From NCBI GenBank assembly GCA_026874595.1, contig CM049315.1, positions 8,554,664-8,618,663 on the forward strand: DNA of 64,000 bases, in the 5' to 3' direction. How positions within the stretch are numbered: position 1 is the stretch's first letter; every line of letters starts with the position of its first letter. The stretch comes from Sipunculus nudus. Lineage: Eukaryota; Annelida; Sipuncula; Golfingiida; Sipunculidae. The notes under the pieces are model-generated. The model ran no database searches and was not told the origin of the DNA. It was given only the letters and a program-made list of their open reading frames with translations. The translations under genes were made by a program, and so were the position numbers. Below, one piece after another: positions 12,070 to 24,002 of the stretch.

Positions 12070-15000
12070 ATGCTACAGAAACATGAGTCAGTGAAGCCTC
12101 ACGTTGAAGGGGAAAGAATCAAGATTACAGAGAAGCAAGATGCACTGGATCACATTATATATGCAGAAACCCTGTCAGACATGCTGAATGACCAGTCACT
12201 TCCGACACCAATGACCATTGGAATATTTGGAAACTGGGGAAGAGGCAAGACAGGATTGATACAACTGTTGACAGACCAACTCGAAGGGCCCGGTAGAAAA
12301 ACTGGTGAGCTGTAAAAAATACAGAATTCAAATTAGGGAGTCCTAGGTGGATTAAATAATCCTGATTAGTGGTGTTCTGATAGTAAACATGATAAGATCC
12401 GATGTTGTTCTTGGTGGCACAAATGTGTACTTCTTTCCAGACATGAGAACCTTGTCACCTGGTTCATTATATACCCGCTATTCAAGAAAGAATTTTGTAC
12501 ATTTAAAGTAAGATCAGATATAGCTAGACATATAATATATAGGTTGCCCCTTATGTTTGTCTGGTGTGTGGCTGGCCTAACTATTTTGAGGAACGTCAAT
12601 ATATCTTGTCAAGCTACCTGTCAGGTATTCAACTATTTGTGTAATTTTGCCATCCAAATTGTGCAACTATGTGCAACAAGACATTTTCAATTTAGATATA
12701 TAAAGAATCCAAAAAAATAATTCATGGAGGTCTTATCTAATTTAACTTGTGGACTAAATTTGGTGCCCTTCTCTGTCATGAAAAACAGGTTAAACTGTTT
12801 AAATATGACCAACGTCAGTAGCAGGGTTGCTAAACATTATAGGGTTGTATGTTAGCTGTTCCAGCCATGCTTCCAGACCTGAAGCATGTCTTCTCGCGCA
12901 TTTAAACTGGGTTTAATTCCTTAAACAAAAGAGCATGTAGCAAAAAAGCATTTACATGGAACAAATCTTGCAAATCTTTAAAATGACATGGGTCAGTGCC
13001 GTAACATCTTGCCTACCTCCACGTAACTGTATATCATACCAACTGTAATCCACAACTTGGAGTGGACAAAACACATTCTGCCAGTTCAAGATGTTTAACT
13101 TCAGGTGTACTTTGAGCCTAAACATGACAACTCTCTTTGTTTTCAGAACAGACAGAAACAGGAAATGGGAAGCAGGATGTGGAGTTTACATGGGACTGGA
13201 ATCTATGCAGATGTTGCTCTGTGTCGGCCCCATGCAAGGCCATCATTATATTTTTCCTTCTGACTTTTGTTTTCTTAGCCACACTTCCAGCATTCATTGC
13301 ATTGCTTCCAACAGCAAAACAACAAGGTGGAATCGGTACAGGGAAAGGAAATAACACGCTACCCTGTGTGCCCCTTCCAAACACGACAGTTGAAGAGAAG
13401 ACACCCATTAATTTCAATCTTACTAGTGTTACTAATTATACTATCTGTACGCAGCCAGAACCCCCTATCAATCAGTATACTGATTTGAGTAAGATAGCAT
13501 CATATATCATCTTTGGGGTTTTCCTGATAGTGGTACTTTGCGTATTATGCCTTAGCTGCCGTTGCATTGGCCAAAGTCTGTCATTTAGGGATCTAAAAAA
13601 ATGGCTTGTTTTGCTCTTTTTTGAACAAAATAACAAAGAAGACAGGGGAGCACCAAAGCAATCTGACGCTAGAGAAGAGGTGACGCCCTACACATACTTC
13701 TGCTTCCCAAAGTTTATTCTGTTGACAGCAGTGATATATGTCACTTTGTTTTCACTTGTTTTGTTTTGTTTTGTGCTCGATGTCTCAGACTGGGAGTGGT
13801 CAACAGAGAAGATATATGCTTTGGTTCTCGGTCTTATTCTCAGCAGTGGTACTGCTGCATTGATAGTCAGCTTTCTGAAGTTATTTATAGGTCTATGGAG
13901 GTCCCAGAAAGATAGAATCCTGGAGATCAAAGAAAAGATGGACCGTCAGGACTTCAGTAAAGAGCTTGGTTTCATGTATAAAGTGAAACAGGAAGTATTC
14001 AAGCTAGTCAATATGGTACATTTTATGGAATGGCTCAACCATAAGAAGTATAAAGTAGTACTCATTATCGATGATCTCGATCGTTGTGAGAAAACCCGTG
14101 TTTTGAAGATGTTAGAAGCAGTGAACATAATCCTGTCTGATCCGGGTATACCTTTCGTTTCCGTTCTGGCTATTGACCCTCGGCTGGTTGTGCGGTCAAT
14201 TGAGGAGGCAATGTGTGTTATTTTGTTGGATGCCCGCATCAATGGCCATGAATACTTGAAGAAAATCATCCATCTTCCATTTTATGTCCCTGCTCTGCAG
14301 CCAGAGAAAATTCAGAACATGATAAAGGACCGGTTATATAATTACAAGAACAGAAGTACTAAAAGAAATGTCACAGGACCTGAAACACCGAAAGCAGGTG
14401 ACACCAAGCCGATAGCTGAAAAACAACCAAACAATGACGGACAGGAGGATCACGATGCAATGTTAAAAGACAGCGGAAATGCAGATGATGGCATTTATAG
14501 ACCTGATAACCATGAAGATCAGCGGAATCAGGATGTCACTCCGCCGTCTGGGGAATTTGGCAGAGAACATAAAGTAGTATGTGATGATTCGTTCATAATA
14601 AGCCTCCAGTGGATGAGAGATAATACAGAGTATTTAGCCTTGAATCCAAGAAATGTCAAGCGAATAACCAACGTACTGAATGTGGCAACCAGGCTATACT
14701 GTAAGAAAGTGACGCAGGTTGCCCGTGGGGGCCATCAAGACAAGGTTGAACATTTATGCAAATGGTTGGTTTTGGTTGAGCAGTGGCCATATAGGGCCAG
14801 CTGGCTTGTTCAGCTTTCTGAAGATTATCAGCAGCAAAAACAAATTAAAACTACAGAAGAATGTCAAGAAGACTGGATAAAAGAAACATGTGAAAATCAT
14901 ACACTACTATCAACAGTCTATAAGAAAACGATGCAACACCTAACATTACCAAGTGATTGGAAGTCCTTACTCAGCTTAGACTATGATCCTGAAGTATTTG

Positions 15001-15251
15001 ACCTATTTCTCCAGAAACATGAGTTGCGGTTTGAACATTTGAGGGAATTTCTGCCATATACAATCAACCTTGATCTGTCACTCAAGGAGACTGTGGCTCT
15101 ATCAATCGCCGAAAAGAAGATCAATACAGGAAGAGTTACCTATTCTTTTGCTGTGCCAACCAAAAACCAGGAAAGCTTCAGGATTATGGTGGAACACGTT
15201 ATGGGAATAAACGCGGGATCACAGGCTTCACAACCGTTGACTGATATATAG
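12070..15251 (+). CDS. KAP-family P-loop NTPase with four membrane helices (2 visible exons)
   Basis: Exons 12070-12304 and 13147-15251 join through a GT-AG phase-1 intron (CTG|GTGAGC donor, TTTTCAG|AA acceptor). The model gives 779 residues. Exon 1 has Walker A GNWGRGKT at residues 54-61. Exon 2 holds hydrophobic helices at about 110-132, 196-215, 268-289 and 301-322, then Walker B VVLIIDDLDRC at 382-392. FVSVLAIDPRLV and NPRNVKRITNVL follow. Membrane helices placed between Walker A and B are the hallmark of the KAP NTPase group (Kidins220/ARMS, NKPD1). These are membrane-anchored ATPases with the NTPase domain on the cytoplasmic side. The loop after helix 1 carries several N-x-T/S sites and two Cys, as expected for an extracytoplasmic loop. 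A charged low-complexity insert lies near residues 420-485. The start is uncertain: TATGCTACAG just after ATG-12070 could be a splice acceptor, so upstream exons may exist. No ankyrin repeats are visible. The substrate is unknown. Confidence 0.85.
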
Positions 15252-15949
15252 CATCGTGATTTTTAGCCAGGTGTCAGTCTGGAGAATGGTCAAAAAGCAA
15301 TCAAGGAGTGCTCTGACGCGGACACATGCCTTTTCATTCTTTCAAGCTTGCATTCTGTATATATTATATCTTCTCAAACGATAAGTATGCTTATATATAT
15401 TTCTATTCCAAAGATATTTTTTGAATTTCTGTGTTCTTTCTTTACGATTACGTTAAATAAGGAGAGGCGGCTGGTTGGTGCAAAGGAAATTTTGGAAGCT
15501 ACATTGCCTCTATTAGCCCGGAATACACCAAATATTTGACCTGGCAAGGACCAAATCGCCCAGAAAATTAGGACAAGAGCGTACGACCGATGGCTGAGGT
15601 CGTGGCTGATTACTGGAAGATAATTAAGTTTTATCATGCTTAAAATCAATATCATTCTCAAAATTTTAAAACGGTATGTTTCTCGAGTCTTGAGCAATTT
15701 AAGAACCAGTCGTGCGTCCTCGTACAATTTAGTGTATCGGAATGTACAGATATACTATTGGTGGCACCACCAGTTGAACAATTGGTCGAACGTCAAGACA
15801 ACCAGCCGCACAATTGGTCGCGGTTCAATAGGATAGGTAATAATTATCAAAACTGATCTTGTGATCGATCGTCACAAATTCTTGTTGTTCGTTCGACCAA
15901 GCGTTCCACCATTCGATCCATTTTTGTATTGGCTCTCAATCTAAGGAGA
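15252..15949. other. 3' flank of the KAP gene, no other gene seen
   Basis: No canonical AATAAA was found close to the stop codon; ATTAAATAAGG-like sequence occurs near 15452. Short overlapping open frames occur on both strands (15348-15836) without a recognisable domain. The words CCAGTTGAACAATTGGTCG and CACAATTGGTCGCGG near 15770-15830 suggest a small degenerate repeat. Confidence 0.35.
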
Positions 15950-16116
15950 AATTCTTGGAGAAAGAGGCTTTGTTACACATTGAAATTTACACCATCATAT
16001 GGACAAGATTCTTAAGAGTATGCTGAAAGTGTTTCAGTGCTGGTTGCCATCAGGAAAGTGTGCATTTTCATCAGAATTTTTAAATAGATTTCCTGCATAG
16101 GACCATTTCTGAAGAC

Positions 16117-17652
16117 ATGCATCAGTGGTTTCTTTGTTTGCTTGCCTTGTGCGTAACTCTCTGGATCAATGGCACGATGGTCAACGGGACTTATTCACGA
16201 GCAGAGCTTAGTGCCTTTCAATTAACTACAAGCCACATTCCATTGTCATTGTTACACATTCTAAGAGACCTGGATATTTGCGTCACTCCAAAGACAAGGA
16301 GGGGAACCAGGGCAGGTAGAGGTAAACAAAGGCCCATTGCTAAGGTCACAGGCATTGGACACAAGAGACTCAAACACAAAGGCAAGTCCAAGGCAAACCA
16401 CAACACTCATATCATACTTAATGATACCACTCAAAACTGTTGTGTCAGTAAAGTTCCACTGAAGGCTACACTTTTGAATGCCAGATCTGTGTGTAATAAG
16501 AGTATATTACTGAGTGAATATGTAACAGAGAAAGATCTTGATGTTTTACTTGTAACAGAGACATGGTTAAAACCAGGAGATACATCAGTTGTGTCAAAGC
16601 TCTGCCCAGAAGGCTACAGCTTCCTAGGAAAATCACGTCAAACTAGCAAAACTAGAGGAGGTGGTGTAGGCATTGTCTACAAGTCAAACTTGCCCCTCCA
16701 TCAGCAGCCATCCCCTATAGACAATCTGTTATCCTTTGAGGTGCTGTCAGTGAATCTGAAGGGCCCAAAACCTTTTAGTTTGTTCCTCATCTACCGACCC
16801 CCTCCTTCACAAAGAAATGGACTTACAATATCAAATTTTATGCATGAAATAGAACTTTTTCTTGCCGCTGTCAGTGCCATCCAGCATCCAGTCTGTGTTC
16901 TTGGGGATTTTAATCTGCATATTGATGTAGATGATGACAGGTTCTCCAAGCAGTTCACTTCAATACTCCGGTCGTTTGGTATGTGCCAGATTGTGCCTTC
17001 ATCTACACACAAAAGCAACCACATACTGGACCTTGTAATCATCAGAGATGATGAAGACAGAGTGAAGGTCGTGGGTGTGCGCGATGATCACATCTCAGAC
17101 CACTATTCTGTGGAATGTACAATCCATGTCTCAGTGGATAAATCACCACAGACCACAGTATGTGCCAGGAAACTCCGGGCCATTTACATAGATCAATTTG
17201 CAGCTGATCTGTCTTTAGGTCTGGATATCGAAGTGCTGGATGGTAATGCGTCACAGTTAGTAGAATTGTACAATCACACTGTAACAAATATTCTGGACAA
17301 ACATGCCCCAGCCCGACCCATTCGTAAAAAGCAGGTAACCATGAAGCCATGGTAGTCGGACATTATCCATTGTGCCAGAGGGAAAAGAAGGCAGTTAGAG
17401 AGAAAGCTGAGGAAAGATCCTATAGAAATCAATAAGCAGATGTTCTTGCACCAAAGAGGCTTCGTTGTTAAACTGATAGATGAGGCTAAGAGGTCATACT
17501 ATAGACAGAAATTTAGTGATGCAACACCCAAAGAGACCTTCAGACTAGTGAGTGATCTACTTGGGTCTGGAACTGGCAGAAAATTACCCTCTACAGATAG
17601 TCCGGAAATACTCAGCAACAGCTTCGTAAACTTCTCACATCTAAGGTGTTGA
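16117..17652 (+). pseudogene. LINE endonuclease domain and linker (broken ORF2, 5' part)
   Basis: The frame opens with a hydrophobic stretch and a basic segment, then shows the exonuclease-endonuclease-phosphatase landmarks in order. These are LLNARSV (catalytic Asn), TETWL (Glu), FLIYRPPPS, LGDFNLH (Asp/Asn), HILDLVI and SDHYSV (Asp-His). It would nick target DNA to prime reverse transcription. A TAG at 17353-17355 interrupts the conserved PWYSD-like linker. The same frame continues to 17652 with KRSYYRQKF and LVSDLLG. Then the frame shifts and the KVLKIRNDLD segment appears in another frame. The MHQWFLCLLAL start may just be the first in-frame Met; I cannot decide the true initiator. Confidence 0.85.
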
Positions 17653-19320
17653 AGATTCGAAATGACTTGGATAGCGCAAGTGTAGATATGGATTTGATCA
17701 GGACGTCCCACGGAGCTCCCCCCCCCCCCCCCTTGCTTTGGTCACTTTTCATCCAGTATCCTCCGAGGAGCTGCAGAAATTCATCCAGAAAAGTCCAAAC
17801 AAATCCTGTAGCCTGGATCCTTTGACAACAAATCTTCTGAAAAATCCTATTTTGCTACGTTCATTATTGCCATGCCTTACATCTGTAATAAATACCTCAA
17901 TTACATCATCCGAGGTACCACTTTGCTTGAAAGAAGCTCTTATAACACCACTTTTGAAGAAGGATGGTCTTGACCAAGAGGATTTGAAGAACTATCGTCC
18001 TGTGGCAAATCTTTCGTTCGTAAGCAAATTGCTGGAGAGAGTGGTTGCAAAGCAGATCCAGGACCACATGACACAGAATCAACTCCACGATCCTCTCCAA
18101 TCTGCCTACAAACCAAGGCACAGTACAGAAACAGCACTGATAAGGATAAAGAATGATATTGACCATGCACTGGATACAGGCCAGGGAGTAGTACTCCTTC
18201 TGCTTGACCTCTCTGCAGCCTTCGATGCGTTAGACCATGGCATCCTAATTGAGAGACTAGTTGAGGAAGTTGGCATTCAAGGTTCAGCACTGGATTGGTG
18301 CAAGTCATACCTCACAACTCGCACTCACCGTGTTAACCTCAGTGGTGTACTTTCTGATCCAGCCATGCTCACTGTGGGAGTGCCGCAAGGATCAGTATTA
18401 GGTCCTTTGTTATCTACATCCTTCCTCTGCGTAGAGTTGTCGAGGCCTTCGGTGTACATAGACACGGATACGCTGATGACACCCAACTTTATGAATTCTT
18501 CAAACTCAGTGACGAGCACGGCCTTGCTCAATCCCTGAGGAAGATTGAACAATGTGCAGCTGGTGTTAGAGCGTGCATGATTAAGAACAAACTAAAGTTG
18601 AATGATTCCAAAACCGAACTCCTTATCATATCACCCAGGTACCATCTTAATAAGATCCTTAGCGCTGAACCTAAGATCTGTATTGGTAGTGCAGAAATAA
18701 GACCAGTACACACTGTCAGAAATCTTGGGGCCAATTTCGATGCCAATATGAGTATGGAATGTCAGACAAGATCAGTCGTGAAGAACATTTTTTACCATCT
18801 TCGCAGAATTGGTAAGGTCCGGAACCATCTTGATGACCAGACAGCTGCAAAGACCATCAACGCACTGATTACATCAAGATTGGACAACAACAACAGCCTG
18901 CTAACTGGAACTTCCAATGCTAACATCCATCGCCTCCAACTTGCACAAAACGCATCAGCCCGATTACTTACAAGGTCCAGGAAGTACGACAGCATCGGAC
19001 CTGTTCTAAGACAGCTTCACTGGCTGCCTGTCGAAAGGAGAATCACATTTAAAGTCCTCACACAAGTGTATAAAGCGCTGAATGATAGCCTGTATCCACT
19101 GTATTTGCGCCAACTGTTTGTGGAATATTCTCCCCGCAGGTCTCTTCGTTCTTCTGATGCTCACAGGATAGTCTGTGTACCTCGCTCCCATAATGTACAT
19201 GGTGACAGACAATTTTCCAAGGACGCTGCCACCGCATGGAATTCTTTACCAGACTCTGTTAGAGCGTGTACACATATTGAATCATTTAAGCGTGCTCTCA
19301 AGACATACTTATTTTCTTAA
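17653..19320 (+). pseudogene. LINE reverse transcriptase domain (broken ORF2, 3' part)
   Basis: After a poly-C run that shifts the frame, the plus strand encodes a CR1/L2-like RT. It has KSCSLDPLTTNLLK, LKNYRPVANLSF, SAYKPRHSTETALI, the first catalytic Asp in LLLDLSAAFDALDH, and VGVPQGSVLGPLL. The frame then shifts by one base at about 18412. The YADDTQLY box (two catalytic Asp) lies near 18469-18490 in the new frame, which continues to the stop at 19318. The C-terminal part has LKLNDSKTELLII, LGANFD, LQLAQNASARLL, LHWLPVERRI and the terminal FKRALKTYLFS, all standard for this clade. With both sets of catalytic residues present, only the frame breaks mark it as inactive. Confidence 0.88.
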
Positions 19321-19376
19321 CCCTTTGTATCAGAGCATAGAAATGTATATTATATTTGCGCTTTATAAATGAACTC

Positions 19377-19401
19377 TATCATATCATATCATATCATATC
19401 A
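19377..19401 (+). repeat. (ATCAT)n 3' terminal microsatellite of the LINE
   Basis: Five tandem ATCAT pentamers directly follow the 3' UTR sequence GCGCTTTATAAATGAACT. Such short tandem ends serve as the template-priming tail in CR1/L2 elements and fix the 3' boundary. Confidence 0.85.
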
Positions 19402-20415
19402 TTTTCTACTACCAGTATCGAGCTCGCATGAGCCATGAACCATGGCCCCATACAGAATCAAGAAAAAAAATCTTTGGGAACTGTTCGTATCACTACAATA
19501 TCCAAGGATAATCATGAAATCACACAGTCATGCGATTAAGTGAAACCATATCATTGAGACATAATAAAATACCTTAAATAGCTTAAGGAACAATATATGA
19601 ATGAATGAAGTTGTGATACTCTTTACATTCCTGTTCTCTTCATGCTATGTTGCAGCAACAGTTTAAAGTATTTTGTGTATATGTGTATGCCACAGTTTCA
19701 TTGGAGTACTTTTACTCTCTTTAATGATATAATTTGTCTTGGTGCTTGGGTTTTACATTTCTGACTGGCCCAGATACCACCGACAATGCTTGACCAGGAA
19801 TAACGGAAATTTTGTTCGATATTGTATGTAAATCCTCAAGTACATCATCCGTTTTTGGAGACTCAAAATTGATTCTCCTTCCAATGTCGTTTCTTTTTAA
19901 TTTTGAGTTTTTGAAATTCATTTGCTTTGTATGGCTTTGACCTTTGTGTTTATTAATGTTGGATTTCCTAATGATATCGCTTGGCTTTTTAATAACATTT
20001 GGGCATTGCGTTTTATGATTTGTTCACTAAATTGACTTGAAGCATTCCAACCACTGTTTGCATGAGGTTTGTTTGAATAACATATATTGCTGATGTTTTT
20101 TTTCCTCTTGTATCGATGCATCTAAACATTCTTTTGACGCTCTCATACAAATTACATTATGTAGATTAATTGCACTGGATATTTTTATATTACACTGCAT
20201 ATATTAACTGCTCTGTGATTTACAATTCATAAATATTTGCAAAGATACATTATTATTTATGTTTATATATGTGCAAGTATTTTGGGATTATTCTCTCTCC
20301 ATCGAGTATTCCTTTCGTTAAGCCTGTACATCTCCTTCGATCACATGCATTAACTGCGGGGAATTATAAGGTCACCAGTGATTATATAATTTACGTCATC
20401 CATTTAACTAATATT
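19402..20415. other. Intergenic, no confident gene
   Basis: Two minus-strand open frames (20121-19918 and 19921-19721) overlap by a shared ATGA. They have ordinary residue composition but no recognised domain, so they could be a decayed coding fragment with one frameshift. Nothing else was seen. Confidence 0.35.
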
Positions 20416-20419
20416 CATA

Positions 20420-20465
<46 letters not shown>
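20416..20465. repeat. (AT)n microsatellite
   Basis: Tract of about 45-50 bases of TA/AT dinucleotides just outside the left arm of the large inverted-repeat structure. Confidence 0.9.
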
Positions 20466-20535
20466 GATCATGCTTTTACATAATGTCAGTCAACAGTTAT
20501 ATATATCTTTTTGTAAAGCATCTTCTTTACAACAA

Positions 20536-21560
20536 TATAGTCTAGTCAATGAGCGATTTTTATCCATGGAGGTTGGACAAAAATGTTATCAAAGGATTCA
20601 TATATGGTGTCTTAGTGCACAATTAAAACCCCACCCGATTCCACCCATTTGTGTGGGTTTACACCTCAAATCCTAGATGGCCGCCATTATAAAGGATAAA
20701 ATATATCAATGGCCATAATTCCATAACTAACTGACACAGAAACTTATTTAAGGTAACATTTCCAACTAATACAAGTATGCCTGTTCATTTAATGACACTT
20801 CTGAGGTCATAAAAGTTATATTTACGTATAATGGTCAAGGTCAGGATTAAATTTGGCAGAAAAAAGGCCAAACTCGCCATGATATGGCATTTTTTTAACC
20901 AAATGTTATAAAAACTTATCTCAAGTATTATTTCAATTTGATATTAGTCTGCCCATTCATTTGGTGATACATCTGAGGTCAAAATGATATATATATAATG
21001 CTGTAAGGTCAAGGTCAAACTTGGAAGAGATGAAGCAACAATTGCCGTAAGATGGAATGTGTTTGTAAGAAAATTACATAGGAATGCAATTTAAGTTGTC
21101 AATTCTAACTAACTGTGGAATTCTCATGTATTTGGTGGTACGGTACTTCTAAGGCCAAGAAAGGTACATACCATACATGGAGGTCAAAGTCAAAGTCAAA
21201 GTTGGAAGAAAATCGTTATCATATAGCATGTGTTTTATAAGAACGTAACATAGAAGCACATTCCATTCAAAGGGTCATTTCCATCTAAATTTAGATTATT
21301 CATTCTTTTTGTGATAGTTTTAGGCCAGGAAAGGTCCATATCACGCATCAAGGTCAAGGTCAGGTTTGATTGAAAAACACCAGTATTGCTCAAGATATGG
21401 CATGTTTTTGCAACAAAGTGACATTTAAGGTGTAACTTCTAGCTAATATTAGAATGCCCATTGATTCGGTGGTTCTCCTGAGGTCAGAAAATGTAAATAC
21501 TATGCATCTAGGTCAAGGCAAATGAAAAACTTGATAGGAAAATGCCCATCCTCATGATTT
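20536..21560 (+). repeat. Left arm: ~170 bp tandem repeats with TCAAGGTCA words
   Basis: Five diverged units follow the ~200 bp end sequence. Each contains, in order, CATTTCCAACTAAT, GCCCATTCATTTGGTGATAC, CTGAGGTCA, a GGTCAAGGTCA word, TTGGAAGAAAA and ATATGGCATGTTTTT. GGTCAAGGTCA-like words occur near 20834, 21004, 21181 (as GTCAAAGTCAAAG), 21352 and 21511. Confidence 0.7.
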
Positions 21561-21670
21561 TATTAACATGGCACCAATTATTGAAAAGAAACTTGATATG
21601 TGCTTGTAACAACACATGTGATTAATAATTTGATATGAATCCAGTTCATATCATACATGTATACCTTTAA

Positions 21671-22694
21671 CCCATGAAGTTGTGAACCGATTCATCATTT
21701 AGAATGCAATCATCTTCTTCATCATCATGATCACAATCATAATTGTCATTATCCGTATCTCTGCTCTCAGTTTGTGTTCATTTCATGGAAGCAATTGCTG
21801 TTCATTGGTAACGTACTGGTTAAGTATATCAGCTCCTCCCTAGATATAGGTACATGTTTATTTTATCACGTAAGTGACGTAACCCCTACACTTGCACTTA
21901 AATATCCAGGTGCTGCTTGTTGTTAAACCCTGATAGACAAAGGACAAATTGAAGATAGAGACTGTTCCCCCGAAGCATACATGACAAGGTTAAACCCCAG
22001 CGTTTAAATCAGCGGCTGATTCTGACAGGTTGCGCGAGATCCTTTGAATAAGAGATGGTCAAACAAATATCTCTGTTGAGTATGTAGAAGGAAATGCCGA
22101 CAGCTAAATCTGTAGGACGGCGTATTTCTCGGCTAAAGTTCCAAAAATTTCTTTCAGATTGTACTGATGTATTTAAATTACACACACCATGCTGACATCA
22201 CAGGTAATAGTTTTAACCTATTCATGGTAACAGCAAAACAGTCAGTTTGTATAACTGTACTGAAGAAGCCTCCACAAAATTAATTTACATCTAATTTATG
22301 TCCTTAGTGGATGTGATACCCCCTCAAGGACACACAGTATGCAGGATACAAAAAAGCCAGCTGCTTACTTCATGTATCCAAATTACCCAAAAATATTAGA
22401 ATGGCAAGCATATAGATCAAGGAAGCTCTACCTATGATATAGGGAAAACCTCCACCGAACCCCACATCTGCTAGGGTTGCAAGGTTTTAACCCAGAGTCT
22501 CAACTTCTACAAGGTATGTTCTTCCACTGCCATTAACACAAAAACTCAAGTCGAGTGTCAACTTCTACTGGAAATGTTCTTCGACTTTCACCAAAAAATA
22601 TGCATCACGATTCTTAGGCCTGATAATATATGAGATGACTATGTAAGTCTGACCTTTGTCAATGCCACCTGGGCTTCAGGTGGTATCGCATCTA
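21671..22694 (+). repeat. 1,024 bp tandem duplication, copy 1
   Basis: Starts CCCATGAAGTTGTGAACC and ends TGGTATCGCATCTA, directly abutting copy 2. Non-coding. It includes CACGTAAGTGACGTAA and a TTTAAATCAGCGGCTGATT segment. Only a handful of single-base differences from copy 2 were seen. Confidence 0.95.
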
Positions 22695-23719
22695 CCCATG
22701 AAGTTGTGAACCTATTCATCATTTAGAATGCAATCATCTTCTTCATCATCATGATCACAATCATAATTGTCATTATCCGTATCTCTGCTCTCAGTTTGTG
22801 TTCATTTCATGGAAGCAATTACTGTTCATTGGTAACGTACTGGTTAAGTATATCAGCTCCTCCCTAGATATAGGTACATGTTTATTTTATCACGTAAGTG
22901 ACGTAACCCCTACACTTGCACTTAAATATCCAGGTGCTGCTTGTTGTTAAACTTTGATAGACAAAGGACAAATTGAAGATAGAGACTGTTCCCCCGAAGC
23001 ATACATGACAAGGTTAAACCCCAGCGTTTAAATCAGCGGCTGATTCTGACAGGTTGCGCGAGATCCTTTGAATAAGAGATGGTCAAACAAATATCTCTGT
23101 TGAGTATGTAGAAGGAAATGCCGACAGCTAAATCTGTAGGACGGCGTATTTCTCGGCTAAAGTTCCAAAAATTTCTTTCAGATTGTACTGATGTATTTAA
23201 ATTACACACACCATGCTGACATCACAGGTAATAGTTTTAACCTATTCATGGTAACAGCAAAACAGTCAGTTTGTATAACTGTACTGAAGAAGCCTCCACA
23301 AAATTAATTTACATCTAATTTATGTCCTTAGTGGATGTGATACCCCCTCAAGGACACACAGTATGCAGGATACAAAAAAGCCAGCTGCTTACTTCATGTA
23401 TCCAAATTACCCAAAAATATTAGAATGGCAAGCATATAGATCAAGGAAGCTCTACCTATGATATAGGGAAACCCTCCACCGAACCCCACATCTGCTAGGG
23501 TTGCAAGGTTTTAACCCAGAGTCTCAACTTCTACAAGGTATGTTCTTCCACTGCCATTAACACAAAAACTCAAGTCGAGTGTCAACTTCTACTGGAAATG
23601 TTCTTCGACTTTCACCAAAAAAATATGCATCACGATTCTTAGGCCTGATAATATATGAGATGACTATGTAAGTCTGACCTTTGTCAATGCCACCTGGGCT
23701 TCAGGTGGTATCGCATCTA
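22695..23719 (+). repeat. 1,024 bp tandem duplication, copy 2
   Basis: Nearly identical to 21671-22694. Differences noted by eye: AACCGATT/AACCTATT, AATTGCTG/AATTACTG, AACCCTGATAG/AACTTTGATAG, GAAAACC/GAAACCC, and one extra A in a run of A. No sequence lies between the copies, so this is a tandem duplication rather than a pair of LTRs around an element. Confidence 0.95.
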
Positions 23720-23840
23720 CCGTAAGAATGCAGACGAAGTAGTCATTTCGTGAGGTCAAAATCTAACTACTCTTCCATGTAGTCACACAAATTGTTCGTT
23801 TTGATGTTATCATAAACAGGTTTAAACTACATCGTCTTAC

Positions 23841-24002
23841 CTGTGGAATCAGTCTGTGTGACAAATGCATCAGCAACCTCTGCATCAACAGATGTTGGTC
23901 TTTTATTAACAGAAATAAAAGTTATGTACGCTGTCGTGCAGATTTTGCATTCTGTATTTCCTTCTGCATGCTCATCAGAAATATATACTTTTACTTTCTC
24001 TT
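23841..24002 (-). CDS. Candidate isolated exon (acyl-CoA thioesterase hotdog-like?)
   Basis: On the minus strand a 162 bp open segment is framed by TATGCTTTGCAG|AAGAG (acceptor) and CCACAG|GTAAGA (donor), both good splice consensus. Both ends are phase 1, so the exon is symmetrical and codes 54 residues. The peptide contains KVKVYISDEHAEG and CTTAYITFISVNKRP. The pattern V-x-V, then T-A-Y-x-T-F-x-S-V, then R-P resembles the end of a hotdog domain of ACOT-type acyl-CoA thioesterases, but this is a weak visual match. No neighbouring exon on the same strand was recognised. It lies inside the inverted-repeat structure, so it may be a captured gene piece or an exon of a host gene with long introns. 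Confidence 0.35.

Larger units (their letters stand above)
15950..19401 (+). mobile_element. CR1/L2-type non-LTR retrotransposon, nearly full ORF2, inactive
   Basis: One element carries an apurinic-type endonuclease followed by a reverse transcriptase on the plus strand. It ends at 19401 with the pentamer repeat (ATCAT)n, the microsatellite-style 3' end characteristic of CR1/L2-group LINEs. The 5' limit is approximate; nothing resembling an ORF1 protein precedes the endonuclease. Damage is one TAG inside the endonuclease-RT linker (17353-17355) and frameshifts near 17640, in the poly-C run at about 17718-17732, and near 18412. It lies about 700 bp downstream of the KAP gene in the same orientation. 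I see no obvious target-site duplication. Confidence 0.85.

Noticed and set aside
13137-13146. ATG at 13137 as the start of a 704-residue membrane protein
   Set aside because: The ATGTTTTCAG here is the intron end of the KAP gene. Exon 1 supplies Walker A in the matching phase, so a start here would lack the nucleotide-binding loop.
19721-20121. Two overlapping minus-strand frames joined by ATGA
   Set aside because: Protein-like composition but no recognised family, one frame break and no splice signals; too weak to call.
20750-21560. CRISPR-like regular repeats
   Set aside because: Units are ~170 bp, diverged throughout, without constant repeats and unique spacers, and the genome is clearly eukaryotic.
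21671-23719. Pair of LTRs
   Set aside because: The two 1,024 bp copies are directly adjacent with no internal sequence, and the ends are not TG...CA, so a tandem duplication is the better reading.
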